DNA of 64,000 nucleotides from Dyella sp. OK004. GTDB lineage: Bacteria; Pseudomonadota; Gammaproteobacteria; Xanthomonadales; Rhodanobacteraceae. The notes below the pieces were generated by a model. It did no database searches and was not told the DNA's origin. It saw only the letters and a list, made by a program, of their open reading frames with translations. The translations under genes were made by a program, and so were the position numbers. The DNA lies in contig NZ_FOZI01000001.1 of the NCBI RefSeq assembly GCF_900114495.1, positions 267,469 through 331,468 on the forward strand. Reading direction: 5' to 3'. Below are positions 43,769 to 52,996 of this stretch, one piece after another. Each line of letters starts with the position of its first letter. Within the stretch, counting starts at the first letter, position 1.

Positions 43769-44251
43769 ATGAAACGACTGCTCCGCCTTTCCGCGTTGCT
43801 TGCCCTGGTGGCTGGCCTGGTCGCCTGCGGTCCGCCGCGCAAGAGCGTGTTCCCACCTGCCATCAGCATCCAGGAGATGACGGTGCGGCCTGATGGCCAA
43901 TGGCAGCTCACCGTGCGCATCCAGAACAACAGCTACGGCGGCATGAATTTCCGCTCCATCGACGGCGAGCTGAAGGTGGACGAACTGGTGCCGGTGCGCC
44001 TGCACAGCAGTTTCGATCTGGATATTCCTGCCTTCGCCGGCGACATCACCCGGGTCAATGTGCTGCCCACCGCCGAGATGAGCCAGGTGCTCAAGGTCGC
44101 CGCCGCCAAGGGCAGCAGTGGCTCGGTGCCTTACAGCGTCATCGGCAGCGCCAACGCCAAGCCCGAACAGGAAGACAAGGCGCGCGATTTCGAATTCCAC
44201 GGCAACAACTGGCTCTCGCCGGTGCCGGGCATTCCCAACACTTGGCGCTGA
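43769..44251 (+). CDS. LEA-like (WHy-domain type) lipoprotein
   Basis: A 160-residue predicted lipoprotein with the signal RLLRLSALLALVAGLVACG and the lipobox LVAC. The rest looks like a single immunoglobulin-like LEA_2/WHy fold: ISIQEMTVRPDGQWQLTVRIQNNS, then MNFRSIDGELKVDE, and LDIPAFAGDITRVNV. Related domains occur in desiccation-tolerance proteins and in outer-membrane-linked lipoproteins. No catalytic residues are evident. It precedes the acyl-CoA dehydrogenase by 41 bp and may share its transcript. Confidence 0.78.
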   Translation: MKRLLRLSALLALVAGLVACGPPRKSVFPPAISIQEMTVRPDGQWQLTVRIQNNSYGGMNFRSIDGELKVDELVPVRLHSSFDLDIPAFAGDITRVNVLPTAEMSQVLKVAAAKGSSGSVPYSVIGSANAKPEQEDKARDFEFHGNNWLSPVPGIPNTWR

Positions 44252-44292
44252 TCGACGCGCCATCACTCTGTTACTTACGCAGGAACTTCGCC

Positions 44293-46068
44293 ATGACGAT
44301 TTACAAGGCTCCGCTCGACGATCTGCGCTTTGCCCTCTATGACGTGCTCGGCGCGGAGAAGACCCTGACCGCCTTGCAGGGTGGCGAAGGCCACACGCGC
44401 GACCTGCTCGACGCCGTACTGGAAGAAGCAGGCAAGCTCAGCGAACAAGTGCTGGCGCCGACCAATGGTCCTGGCGACGAAGAAGGCTGCCATTACGACA
44501 AGGCCACCCAGACGGTGACAACACCGAAGGGCTTCAAGGAAGCCTTCAAGCAGTTCGCCGAAGGCGGCTGGGCCGGCCTGACCATGGCCGAGGAATTCGG
44601 TGGCCAGGCGTTGCCGGCGGTGATCGGCACCTCCACTACCGAGATATTCCAGTCCGGCAACCTGTCGTGGAGCCTGTATCCGCTGCTGTCCGAAGGTTCC
44701 TCCCACGCGCTGGAGCTGCATGGCACCGATGAGCAGAAAAACGTCTACCTCAAGCCCATCGTCGAAGGCCGCTGGACCGGCACCATGTGCCTCACCGAGC
44801 CGCAGGCCGGCTCCGACCTCGGCCTGCTGAAGACACGCGCCGAACCGGTCGACAACGGCAGCTACAAGATCACCGGCACCAAGATCTTCATCAGCGCTGG
44901 CGAACATGACCTGGCCGAGAACATCGTCCACCTTGTGCTGGCCCGCCTGCCCGACGCACCGGCCGGCAGCCGCGGCATCTCGATGTTCATCGTGCCGAAG
45001 TTCAAGGTGAACGCCGATGGCTCGCTCGGCGCGCGCAACGCTGTCGCCGCCGGCGCCATCGAACACAAGATGGGCATCAAGGGCTCCGCCACCTGCGTGA
45101 TGAACTTCGACGCCGCCGAGGGCTACCTGATCGGTCAACCGCACAAAGGCCTGGCCGCGATGTTCACTATGATGAATGCCGCGCGCCTCGGCGTGGGCGT
45201 ACAGGGTCTGGCACTCTCCGAACGCGCTCTGCAAAACAGCCTCAACTACGCGCGCGAACGCCTGCAAGGCCGCTCCCTGTCCGGGGCCAAATTCGCCGAC
45301 AAGCCCGCCGACAACCTGCTCGTACAGCCCGACGTACGCCGCATGCTGCTGACCCAGCGCGCCATCGTGGAAGGCTCGCGCACGCTACTGCTGTACACGG
45401 CCCTGCAGACCGACATCGAAGCACGCGGCGCAGATGAAGCCACGCGCAAGAAAGCCAGCGACCTCGTCGCCTTCCTGATCCCCATCGCCAAGGGCGTGGT
45501 GACCGAACTCGCGCAGGAAAGCACCAAGGAAGCCCTGCAGATCTACGGCGGCCACGGCTACATCGGCGAAAACGGCGTCGAACAATTCGTACGCGACGCC
45601 CGCATCATCACCCTGTACGAAGGCACCACCGGCATCCAGGCCGCCGACCTGCTCGGCCGCAAAATCCTCCAGCTGCAAGGCGTCGGCGCCAAGTACTTCC
45701 TGGAAGAAATCGGTGCCTTCTGCCAAAGCCACGCCCAGGACGCCGCACTCGCCTCCCTGATCGGCCCGCTGGCCAAGGCCACCAAGGAGTGGAGCGAACT
45801 CACCCAGAAACTCGCCGCGCGCGTCATGAGCAACCCCGAAGAACTCGGCGCCGCCGCCCTCGACTACCTCTACTACTCCGGCTACATCACCCTCGCCTAC
45901 ATGTGGGCCCGCAGCGTCGCCGCCGCCGAAACAAGCAGCCAGTCCGCCGCCTTCAAACAAGCCAAGCGCGACACCGCCAACTTCTACTTCGCACGCATCC
46001 TGCCGCGCTGCCTGATGCACAAGGCGGCGATTGAAGCAGGTGTGGAGACGTTGCCGGCGATTGCCTGA
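44293..46068 (+). CDS. Acyl-CoA dehydrogenase (long, DmdC/FadE-like type)
   Basis: A 591-residue flavoprotein dehydrogenase. An N-terminal extension (APLDDLRFALYDVLG) is followed by the standard three-part fold: LTEPQAGSDLGLLKTRAEP at about residue 160, ITGTKIFISAGEHDL, the catalytic-region IYGGHGYIGENGVEQFVRDARI and YEGTTGIQAADLLGRK, then a C-terminal helical extension. The size and N-terminus match the class that includes 3-methylmercaptopropionyl-CoA dehydrogenases and medium/long-chain acyl-CoA enzymes. It should form the alpha-beta double bond in a CoA ester, passing electrons to ETF. The ATG at 44293 is chosen. A clear terminator follows. Confidence 0.93.
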   Translation: MTIYKAPLDDLRFALYDVLGAEKTLTALQGGEGHTRDLLDAVLEEAGKLSEQVLAPTNGPGDEEGCHYDKATQTVTTPKGFKEAFKQFAEGGWAGLTMAEEFGGQALPAVIGTSTTEIFQSGNLSWSLYPLLSEGSSHALELHGTDEQKNVYLKPIVEGRWTGTMCLTEPQAGSDLGLLKTRAEPVDNGSYKITGTKIFISAGEHDLAENIVHLVLARLPDAPAGSRGISMFIVPKFKVNADGSLGARNAVAAGAIEHKMGIKGSATCVMNFDAAEGYLIGQPHKGLAAMFTMMNAARLGVGVQGLALSERALQNSLNYARERLQGRSLSGAKFADKPADNLLVQPDVRRMLLTQRAIVEGSRTLLLYTALQTDIEARGADEATRKKASDLVAFLIPIAKGVVTELAQESTKEALQIYGGHGYIGENGVEQFVRDARIITLYEGTTGIQAADLLGRKILQLQGVGAKYFLEEIGAFCQSHAQDAALASLIGPLAKATKEWSELTQKLAARVMSNPEELGAAALDYLYYSGYITLAYMWARSVAAAETSSQSAAFKQAKRDTANFYFARILPRCLMHKAAIEAGVETLPAIA

Positions 46069-46092
46069 GGTCCATGTTGATGTGATGCAAGA

Positions 46093-46117
46093 AGCCCGGC
46101 GATGCCGGGCTTTTTGT
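46093..46117 (+). terminator. Rho-independent terminator after acyl-CoA dehydrogenase
   Basis: AGCCCGGC / GCCGGGCT (46093-46100, 46104-46111) with a 3-nt loop, followed by TTTTGTTTG. Confidence 0.88.
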
Positions 46118-46144
46118 TTGCGGCAAAAGAAACGTTGAACCGAG

Positions 46145-46455
46145 CACCCGCCCCTCACCCCAACCCTCTCCCCGGAGGGGAGAGGGAGATGTTGCGCTTC
46201 AAGGCGGGACAGACCATCAAGCCGAAGAACACATCCCGACGCCTGACACTGGAAAAGGCACAGCTACAGAGCGCACCGCCTACTCTTCAGGCCATTTCTC
46301 TTTGGTTACTTTCTCTTTGGGCCAGCAAAGAGAAAGTGACCCGAGCCGCGGCTGCGGTTCGGAAGCCCGCGGCAGGCGAGCTAGCGCACGCAGACGCCAA
46401 AACCGAGCGACAACGCCACTGGATCCCTGCCTACGCAGGGATGACGGAATAGGAG
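46145..46455 (+). repeat. Composite intergenic repeat, copy E
   Basis: Plus-orientation copy. It has the GC-rich hairpin at 46152-46188, CCCGACGCCTGACACTGGAA at about 46234, the core hairpin (46308-46319 with 46326-46337), the CGGAAGCCCGCGGCAGGCGAG block and GGATCCCTGCCTACGCAGGG at about 46422. It ends just before the S9 peptidase stop codon. Confidence 0.87.
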
Positions 46456-46475
46456 GGAGTGGCGCGAGACAAACC

Positions 46476-48572
46476 TCAAAGCGCCTTCTCAGGCAACCTC
46501 AACTCCCCAGCAAAAAAAGTCAACCTCAACACCGTGTCATTCACACGCTGACTGAAAGGCGCACCACCGCCATGCCCAGCATTCATCCGCGTCAACAACA
46601 ACACCGCGCGACGCGAATCCGATGGCACCCCCTCCCCCGCCGCCAACAACGCCGCGGCAAACTTCCGCGACTGCCACGCCCCCACGTGAGTGTCATTGGC
46701 CCCCGTCGTCAGCAACACCGCCGGATATACCAGACCAGCCTTCACCTGCTGCAACGGCGAATACGCCAACGTCGCCTTCGCTTGCGCAGGATCGCTCACG
46801 CTGCCGTACTCGTTACGGTTGTACTGACCATTCGCCGTAAGCGCCTCATGCCGCGGCATGTCATACAAGCCGACCCGCGCCACCGCCGCTCGATAATCCT
46901 GTGGCCGCTGCACCAGCGAAGCGCCGACCAATAACCCGCCATCGCTAATACCGAAAATGCCCAGGTGCGCGCTGTCGGTCCAGCCGCTCTTTACCAACGC
47001 CTGCGCTGCGGCGTGGAAATCGTCGATCACGTTCTGCTTGTGCAGCTTCTGTCCCTGCGCATGCCAGTCCTCGCCAAATTCGTTGCCGCCACGCGTATTC
47101 GCATAAGCCAATACGCCGCCGCGCTCGAGCCAGGCCAGATCCGCACCCACGAACGTCGCGCGCACCGGCGAGCCGAAACCGCCATAGCATTCTAGGATGG
47201 CTGGCCGCGACCCGTTGGGTGACACCCCCTTCATCGCCAGCACAGTCACCGGAATGCGCGTGCCGTCCTTGGAGATGCCATCGATGCGATACACGCCGAT
47301 CGTCGAGTAATCCGCCGCGGTCTTCGCTTCAATCAGGATGCGGAGCGTGCCATCGGCGCCGTGGTATTCAACCCAGCGGCGCGGCGAGGTCCAGCCGCGA
47401 TAGCTGAGCATCGCCTTGTCCGAGCCGGCCGCGGATACGATGGTTTCGACGGCGATGCCTTGCGCGGGAAGCGGCAGGCGACGCACCAACGCAGCCTTCG
47501 CGTCGTAGTGCTCCACCCACCAGTCCGGCCCCCAGCTGCGTACCACCATGAAGCCATCGCCTAGCGGTGCGACTTGCTGGATCGCGCCATCGCGCTGCGG
47601 CAGCACGGTGGTGACGCGGCCAGCGCCATCCACCGCCACGATCTTGCCGCGCGGCGCATCCTTGAATGCGGTGACGTACAAGCGATCACCTACCCATGCA
47701 GCCTGTCGCGCATTTGCCTCGCGGCCGAGCGCGCGTTTGAAGCGCTCGCCGTCACGCAGGAAAACTTCGACCGGCCCGCCATCGCCCTCCATGGCGAGAA
47801 TGGCGGTCTGCGATCGCGCGTCGCCGGAATTCAGCAATTGGTATTCGGCGACCGGCGAATAGTGTTCGCCGAACACGATCGCGTCCTCGTTAGCGAGCCG
47901 TCCGACTGTGTGATGGACGACACTCGCGTTGAACAGGGAGACCTCATTGCCCGGCGCCGGGGGCGCATAGCGCACGTAGAGAAAACCCTTGCCGTCGGCA
48001 TCCCAGGACAGACCGGGCGGCGTTGGACCACCGCCTGCCCAGGGCAGCTGATCGCCGAGCGTCTTTCCCGTTTGCAGATCGAATACGTGAAGAGTGAGCA
48101 ATTCATTGCCGCCCTCTTCCGTGCCGTAGGCCAGATAGCGGCCATCGGGCGAAGGCCAGAAGCCATCCATGGAACCGAGGCCACTGGCTTCCGGATCGAG
48201 CACTTGCCTGGCCGCACCAACCGGCCAGGCCTGGCCCATCAGCAGGGCATGCTCTTGCCCTGGCACGCGCTGCATGTAGTACAGCGTTCCGCCCGCCATC
48301 ACCGGATCGGAAAGCGTGGTGCCGCTGGTTGCCAGCTGTTTGATGCGTGCCGCCAGGGCCGCGCCATCGGGGGTGGCGCCGAGCAGGGCTTCGGTGCGCT
48401 GGTTCTGCTCGGCAATCCATTGCTGCACGGCGGGATCGTCGGCGCGCTCCAGCCATCGATACGGATCGCTCGCGGCCGGAACACCGGCACCATCGGGCAC
48501 GGAACCCACCGCATGGAGACTTGATGCAGCAACCAACGCAAGGACTAGCAGACAGCGAGCGCGCAGACGCAT
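46476..48572 (-). CDS. Exported prolyl oligopeptidase-family (S9) peptidase
   Basis: A 698-residue serine peptidase with a signal peptide (LLVLALVAASSLHAVGS). The N-terminal part (YRWLERADDPAVQQWIAEQN) is the prolyl oligopeptidase beta-propeller, and the C-terminal alpha/beta-hydrolase domain has the catalytic triad: Ser in GIFGISDGGLLVGA, Asp in GANDTHV and His in NAGHGGGAPF. It should cleave short peptides, probably after proline, in the periplasm. The usual GGSNGG at the nucleophile is here GISDGG, still with the Ser. GGGAGG precedes the ATG. Confidence 0.93.
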   Translation of the reverse strand: MRLRARCLLVLALVAASSLHAVGSVPDGAGVPAASDPYRWLERADDPAVQQWIAEQNQRTEALLGATPDGAALAARIKQLATSGTTLSDPVMAGGTLYYMQRVPGQEHALLMGQAWPVGAARQVLDPEASGLGSMDGFWPSPDGRYLAYGTEEGGNELLTLHVFDLQTGKTLGDQLPWAGGGPTPPGLSWDADGKGFLYVRYAPPAPGNEVSLFNASVVHHTVGRLANEDAIVFGEHYSPVAEYQLLNSGDARSQTAILAMEGDGGPVEVFLRDGERFKRALGREANARQAAWVGDRLYVTAFKDAPRGKIVAVDGAGRVTTVLPQRDGAIQQVAPLGDGFMVVRSWGPDWWVEHYDAKAALVRRLPLPAQGIAVETIVSAAGSDKAMLSYRGWTSPRRWVEYHGADGTLRILIEAKTAADYSTIGVYRIDGISKDGTRIPVTVLAMKGVSPNGSRPAILECYGGFGSPVRATFVGADLAWLERGGVLAYANTRGGNEFGEDWHAQGQKLHKQNVIDDFHAAAQALVKSGWTDSAHLGIFGISDGGLLVGASLVQRPQDYRAAVARVGLYDMPRHEALTANGQYNRNEYGSVSDPAQAKATLAYSPLQQVKAGLVYPAVLLTTGANDTHVGAWQSRKFAAALLAAGEGVPSDSRRAVLLLTRMNAGHGGGAPFSQRVNDTVLRLTFFAGELRLPEKAL

Positions 48573-48723
48573 GGAACCTCCCAGGGTGACCAGAGCACAC
48601 GGTGGTGCGCCGACCTTATCGATGCCCTGTTGGCCCCGCCTGTCCCGGATGGCAGGGGTGGGACTTCCGTCCTATACATGCCGTGGTGTAGAACCTGCCT
48701 TACAACCCCAGACACCCAAGCGC

Positions 48724-49197
48724 ATGACTGACATAAGTTTTCTGATTCGGCTGGCCGAGGACGACGACGACTTCATCCTCGCCCTGGTTCCCCGCTTTGT
48801 GGACTTCACCCTGCCACCCTGGCGCCGGCGCCACGAATGCATCGCCGGCATCCGCAAGGACCTTGCGCGCCATCTCGAAGAACAGCCGGCGAACAGCTTT
48901 CTGTTTGTCGCCGAAGACGATGGCGGCGAAAGAGTCGGTTTCGTCCATCTGCAAAAGACGCAGGACTTCTTCACCGGGCACACCAACTGCCACATCTCCG
49001 ATCTGGCGGTGGCGCCCGCACACGAAGGCAAGGGTGTCGGCCGCGCGCTGCTGACCCACGCGGAAACCTGGGCGCGCGAGCATCGCTGCATGCTGGTGAC
49101 GCTGGCCGTATTTCCGGGCAACGAACGCGCGCGAGCTTTGTACGAAGCCAACGGCTATGGCGCGGATCTGTTGCGTCTGGCCAAGCCTGTGCGTTGA
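48724..49197 (+). CDS. GNAT-family N-acetyltransferase
   Basis: A 157-residue acetyltransferase. The acetyl-CoA site is in ISDLAVAPAHEGKGVGRALLTHAETWARE, with the GKGVGRA pyrophosphate loop, and the C-terminal part has GNERARALYEANGYGADLLRLAK. It should transfer an acetyl group from acetyl-CoA to an amine of unknown identity. It is divergent from the S9 peptidase gene, 151 bp away. Confidence 0.9.
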   Translation: MTDISFLIRLAEDDDDFILALVPRFVDFTLPPWRRRHECIAGIRKDLARHLEEQPANSFLFVAEDDGGERVGFVHLQKTQDFFTGHTNCHISDLAVAPAHEGKGVGRALLTHAETWAREHRCMLVTLAVFPGNERARALYEANGYGADLLRLAKPVR

Positions 49198-49437
49198 CGC
49201 GGCGCGCCCTTTTCGCGGTCCACCAAAGGCAACAGATAGACGCATCATTCGCACTTCGGTTGACCGTTTCGGCGGCACGTATTTTCCTGCGTTTACACAG
49301 CCGCTGGAGACATGAACCAAGCGCCCTATTTGCTTGTCGCGCCCTCTTCCCCCGCCGCATCGCCTGCGTAGGATGCACATCACGGACGGCGCATACCGCA
49401 CCGCCCGCCACCACCATCCACCGCGGGGGAGTTCGCT
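49198..49437. other. 240-bp gap upstream of the small secreted protein
   Basis: No gene was seen. It should hold the promoter of the gene at 49438; no clear element was recognised. Confidence 0.3.
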
Positions 49438-49770
49438 ATGAAGATCAAGTCGATGATGATTGCCGGCGCGTTGATCGTTGCCAGCATGGGCGTGTGCACA
49501 GCACAGGCTGCGGATACCAAGTGGCAGAAGAATCATCCGCGCCGCGAGCAGGTCAACAACCGCCTGCACAACCAGAACCAGCGCATCCACAATGAAGTGA
49601 AGGAAGGCGATCTGAGCAAGGGCCAGGCCGCGCAGCTGCACAAGGACGACCATCAGATCCGTCAGGAAGAGCGCGACATGGCGAGCCAGAACGGCGGCCA
49701 TATCACCAAGCAGGAACAGAAGACGCTCAACCAGCAGGAAAACCAAGTCAGCAAGACCATCGGCAAGTAA
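49438..49770 (+). CDS. Small secreted hydrophilic protein (110 aa)
   Basis: Begins with a clear Sec signal peptide (MMIAGALIVASMGVCTAQAAD). The mature part of about 85 residues is very rich in Gln, Asn, His, Lys and Glu, with helical repeats like RREQVNNRLHNQNQRIHNEV and QAAQLHKDDHQIRQEERDMA. It has no cysteine. The pattern suggests a periplasmic coiled or disordered helical protein; I recognise no function. It has its own strong terminator, so it is probably a single-gene transcript. Confidence 0.78.
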   Translation: MKIKSMMIAGALIVASMGVCTAQAADTKWQKNHPRREQVNNRLHNQNQRIHNEVKEGDLSKGQAAQLHKDDHQIRQEERDMASQNGGHITKQEQKTLNQQENQVSKTIGK

Positions 49771-49794
49771 GCAAGGCGCTTACGCTGAGCAGGT

Positions 49795-49829
49795 AACGAA
49801 GGAGCGCACGGCGCTCCTTCGTTGTTTTT
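49795..49829 (+). terminator. Rho-independent terminator of the small secreted protein
   Basis: AACGAAGGAGCGC / GCGCTCCTTCGTT (49795-49807, 49811-49823) with a 3-nt loop, then GTTTTT. Confidence 0.9.
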
Positions 49830-49843
49830 GCGGTGATGAAATC

Positions 49844-49870
49844 GCCGGCGCGCTCGAATGACGCGCCGGC
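49844..49870 (-). terminator. Hairpin terminator of the RND efflux operon
   Basis: GCCGGCGCG / CGCGCCGGC (49844-49852, 49862-49870), a few bases past the stop codon of the RND gene; only GATTTC follows on the minus strand. Confidence 0.6.
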
Positions 49871-49873
49871 AAA

Positions 49874-52800
49874 TTACCCGTGACTAGGCAGCGAGGCGTT
49901 ATCGCCAGCCACGGCGGTAGCCTTCTTCGTTTCAAGGCGCAGATACCGCCCCGCCAGCGCCGGCATCACCAGCAGGTTGAGCAGGGTCGACGTGGCGAGC
50001 CCGCCGAGGATCACAATCGCCATCGGCCCCTCCACTTCGCGCCCCGGCTCGCCATTGCCCAATGCCAGCGGAAGCAGGCCCAACGCAGTAACCAGTGCGG
50101 TCATCAGGATCGGCGTAAGGCGCTCGCGCGCACCGCGCAGCACGGTGAAGCGATTCCAGTGCACACCCTCTTCTTCCACCAGATGCTCGTAGTGGGAGAT
50201 CAGCATGATGGTGTTGCGTGCGGAAATGCCGAACAGGGTGACGAAGCCGACCAGGGCACCGATAGAAAGCACGCCGCCGGTGATCGCTGCGGCAATCACG
50301 CCGCCCACCAAGGCAAACGGCACATTAGCGAGAATCAGGGCCACGCTGCGGCGATCCGGAAAAGCCATCATCAGCAAGGCCAGGATGCCGACACCGGCCA
50401 GACCACCGTGCAATAGCAGATCGTGACGCGCCTGCACCGCACCCTGGGCCGCACCGCCGAACTCGAGGTAGTAACCAGCGGGCAGCTTGATGCTCTTCGT
50501 CAGCGCGGCCTGCGCCTGCGCGACGAAACCGACGACATCTGTCGCGGTAGGCGTCACCGCCAGCACCAGACGACGACGGCCACCTTCGTGCGACACGTTC
50601 GCGCGCCCGTCCACCAGATCCGTGTCGGCCACCGAAGCAAGCGTCACGTTGCGGCCCGCCGGATTGCGCAGCAGCAACTGCCCCACTGCTTCGGGATCTT
50701 TCTGCGTGGCAGGATCGAGCTGCAGGCGGATCGCGATCGGCTGCACGCCGCTGAACACTTCGCCTGCCACTACACCCTGATGCGATGCGGCCAAGGCATC
50801 CAGCACATCTGTCATGCGCAGCCCGTAAGCCGCCAGACGCACCGGATCGGGTGCGATACGCAGCGTGGGCACCGTCGGCGCGTCGGCCAAACGCACGCCA
50901 CCTGCACCCGGCACCTGCTGCATGGTTTGCTTCACTTGCGCGGCGAGCTGATCCAGTGTGTCCAGATCGTTGCCGTAGATGCTGATCGACACCGGCGCGG
51001 TTTCCCCGGACAGCGACTCGCCGATGCGGTCGCCGAGGAAGGTGACTACTTCCGCGCTGAGGCCGGGGTAGCTATCGAGCGCATCCTTCAACGCCTTCTC
51101 GATACGTATCTGGTCGTTCGCCGCGAGACCGGGCTTCAGCTCGACGTGGAACTCGCTCTGGTTCGGCGGCCAGGTGTCCTGCACCGCCTCGGCGCGACCG
51201 ACCTGCTGCGATACGGTGGCTACACCGGGAATCGCCAGCACGTCCTTGCTAATGCTTTCGCCTAGCCGGTCCATTTCCTCAATCGATGTGCCGGAAGGGC
51301 CCATCACCTGCAGCACGAAATGGCCTTCGCGGAATTCCGGCAACAAGGAGGCACCGAAGAACGGCAGCGCCACCACCGCGGCAGCGCCCAGCAACAACGC
51401 GCCGATCAGCAAGGCGCGACTGTGCGGCAGCGCGCGCTCCAGCAAGCGATGCTGCGCGAGCTTCATGCGCTTGAGCCAGCGCGGCTCACGATGACGCTGG
51501 TCTGGCCGCAACAACAGCAGGCACAAGGCCGGCGTCACGGTCAGTGCGACCAACAGCGATGCGAAGGTCGCCAGCAGGAAGGCGCCGGCCAGCGGTGCGA
51601 AGAAGCTCCCCTGCAAGCCCGGCAGCAACAGGATCGGCAGGAACACCAGGCCCACTACCAGCGTGGCAAGCACCACTGGGCGGCGCACTTCGATCGAAGC
51701 GGCGAGGATCACCGGCACGCGCGGCGCCGCATTGCCAGCCTGGCGCAGACGCCGCGTAATGTTTTCAACGTCGATGATGGCGTCATCCACCACCACACCC
51801 AAAGCGACGGCGAGGCCGCCGAGGGTCATGGTGTTGACGGTCCAACCCAGCCACGGGAACAGCATCACCGCGACGGCGAGCGACAGCGGAATGCTCAGGA
51901 ACGAGATCAACGCGGTGCGCCAATCGCGCAGGAACAACACCAGCACTACCAGCACCAGCACCGCGCCGAGCAGCAGCGCGCCGCGCATGTTCTTCAGCGC
52001 GACCTCCACGAAGGTGGCGGGGCGATGCAACGAGGCCACCAGCGTCACGCCCTGCTCTTTCAGCATCGGCTTGAGGTCCTCCAGCGCGGCCTCGACCGCG
52101 TGAGTGACTTCCAATGTGTTGGCGCCGTACTGGCTGTTGAGCGCCACCAGCACGCCGGGCTTGCCCATGATGCGCGAGTCGCCGAAGGCCGGCGCTGCGT
52201 GCTCGGCCACGTCCGCCACATCACCCAGCGTCACGTTGCGGCCGGCGTGCTGCGTGATCACCGCGCGCGCCAGCTGGCTGGGATCGCTCAAGGTGCCGTC
52301 CGCTTCAAGCACCACACGCTGTGCCGGTGTATCGACATAGCCGGCGCCGCGCACACCGCTGGCCGACGCCGCGGCCAGTCGCACGTCCTCCAGCGTGAGG
52401 CCGAACGCCGCGAGGCGATCGGGATGCACACGCACCTGCCATTCGCGCACGCCGCCGCCGAACACCGTGGCGTCCGCCACGCCGGCCACGGCGAGCAGAC
52501 GCGGCTTGACGGTCCAGTCGGCGAGTGAGCGCAGGGCGATTGGATCCAGCTTGTCGCTGAGCAGGCCGAACTTGAGCAGGTCCATGGTGGACGACACCAT
52601 CGGGCTCAACGTCGGCGTCTGCACGCCTTGCGGCAAACGCGTCGCCGCCTCGGTGACACGCTCGGCCAGCAACTGGCGATCACGGAACGGATCGCTGCCT
52701 TCCTTGAACACAACCGTGATCACGGCCAGGCCCTGGATCGACTGCGAGCGCACCACATCCACATCGGTGCCGCCATTCACGGCGTTCTCGATCGGCTGCG

Positions 52801-52996
52801 TTACGCGCTGCTCCACCTGCAACGCAGTGAAGCCCGGCGACTCCACCTGGATGGTGATTTCCGCCGGTACGAATTCGGGAAATACATCGTAGCTGGCGAC
52901 GGTCAGATGCTTGACACCAAAGACCAGCAACAGGACCGCCAACAGCGCCACCCAGTACGGGTGACGCAACGCAGTGCGAATGATGGCAACCAACAT
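49874..52996 (-). CDS. RND efflux permease, heavy-metal (CzcA/CusA-like) type
   Basis: A 1040-residue inner-membrane proton-driven pump with 12 transmembrane helices and two large periplasmic loops. The N-terminus (IIRTALRHPYWVALLAVLLL) and the VEQRVTQPIENAVNG and VSQQVGRAEAVQDTWPPNQSEF segments are typical of the HME-RND group. In helix 4 the proton-relay region reads LGVVVDDAIIDVENITRRL rather than the DFGxxVDGAVV of the best-known copper/zinc pumps, so the metal is not clear. The start overlaps the adaptor stop (TGATG). It should form a tripartite pump with the next two gene products. Confidence 0.92.
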   Translation of the reverse strand: MLVAIIRTALRHPYWVALLAVLLLVFGVKHLTVASYDVFPEFVPAEITIQVESPGFTALQVEQRVTQPIENAVNGGTDVDVVRSQSIQGLAVITVVFKEGSDPFRDRQLLAERVTEAATRLPQGVQTPTLSPMVSSTMDLLKFGLLSDKLDPIALRSLADWTVKPRLLAVAGVADATVFGGGVREWQVRVHPDRLAAFGLTLEDVRLAAASASGVRGAGYVDTPAQRVVLEADGTLSDPSQLARAVITQHAGRNVTLGDVADVAEHAAPAFGDSRIMGKPGVLVALNSQYGANTLEVTHAVEAALEDLKPMLKEQGVTLVASLHRPATFVEVALKNMRGALLLGAVLVLVVLVLFLRDWRTALISFLSIPLSLAVAVMLFPWLGWTVNTMTLGGLAVALGVVVDDAIIDVENITRRLRQAGNAAPRVPVILAASIEVRRPVVLATLVVGLVFLPILLLPGLQGSFFAPLAGAFLLATFASLLVALTVTPALCLLLLRPDQRHREPRWLKRMKLAQHRLLERALPHSRALLIGALLLGAAAVVALPFFGASLLPEFREGHFVLQVMGPSGTSIEEMDRLGESISKDVLAIPGVATVSQQVGRAEAVQDTWPPNQSEFHVELKPGLAANDQIRIEKALKDALDSYPGLSAEVVTFLGDRIGESLSGETAPVSISIYGNDLDTLDQLAAQVKQTMQQVPGAGGVRLADAPTVPTLRIAPDPVRLAAYGLRMTDVLDALAASHQGVVAGEVFSGVQPIAIRLQLDPATQKDPEAVGQLLLRNPAGRNVTLASVADTDLVDGRANVSHEGGRRRLVLAVTPTATDVVGFVAQAQAALTKSIKLPAGYYLEFGGAAQGAVQARHDLLLHGGLAGVGILALLMMAFPDRRSVALILANVPFALVGGVIAAAITGGVLSIGALVGFVTLFGISARNTIMLISHYEHLVEEEGVHWNRFTVLRGARERLTPILMTALVTALGLLPLALGNGEPGREVEGPMAIVILGGLATSTLLNLLVMPALAGRYLRLETKKATAVAGDNASLPSHG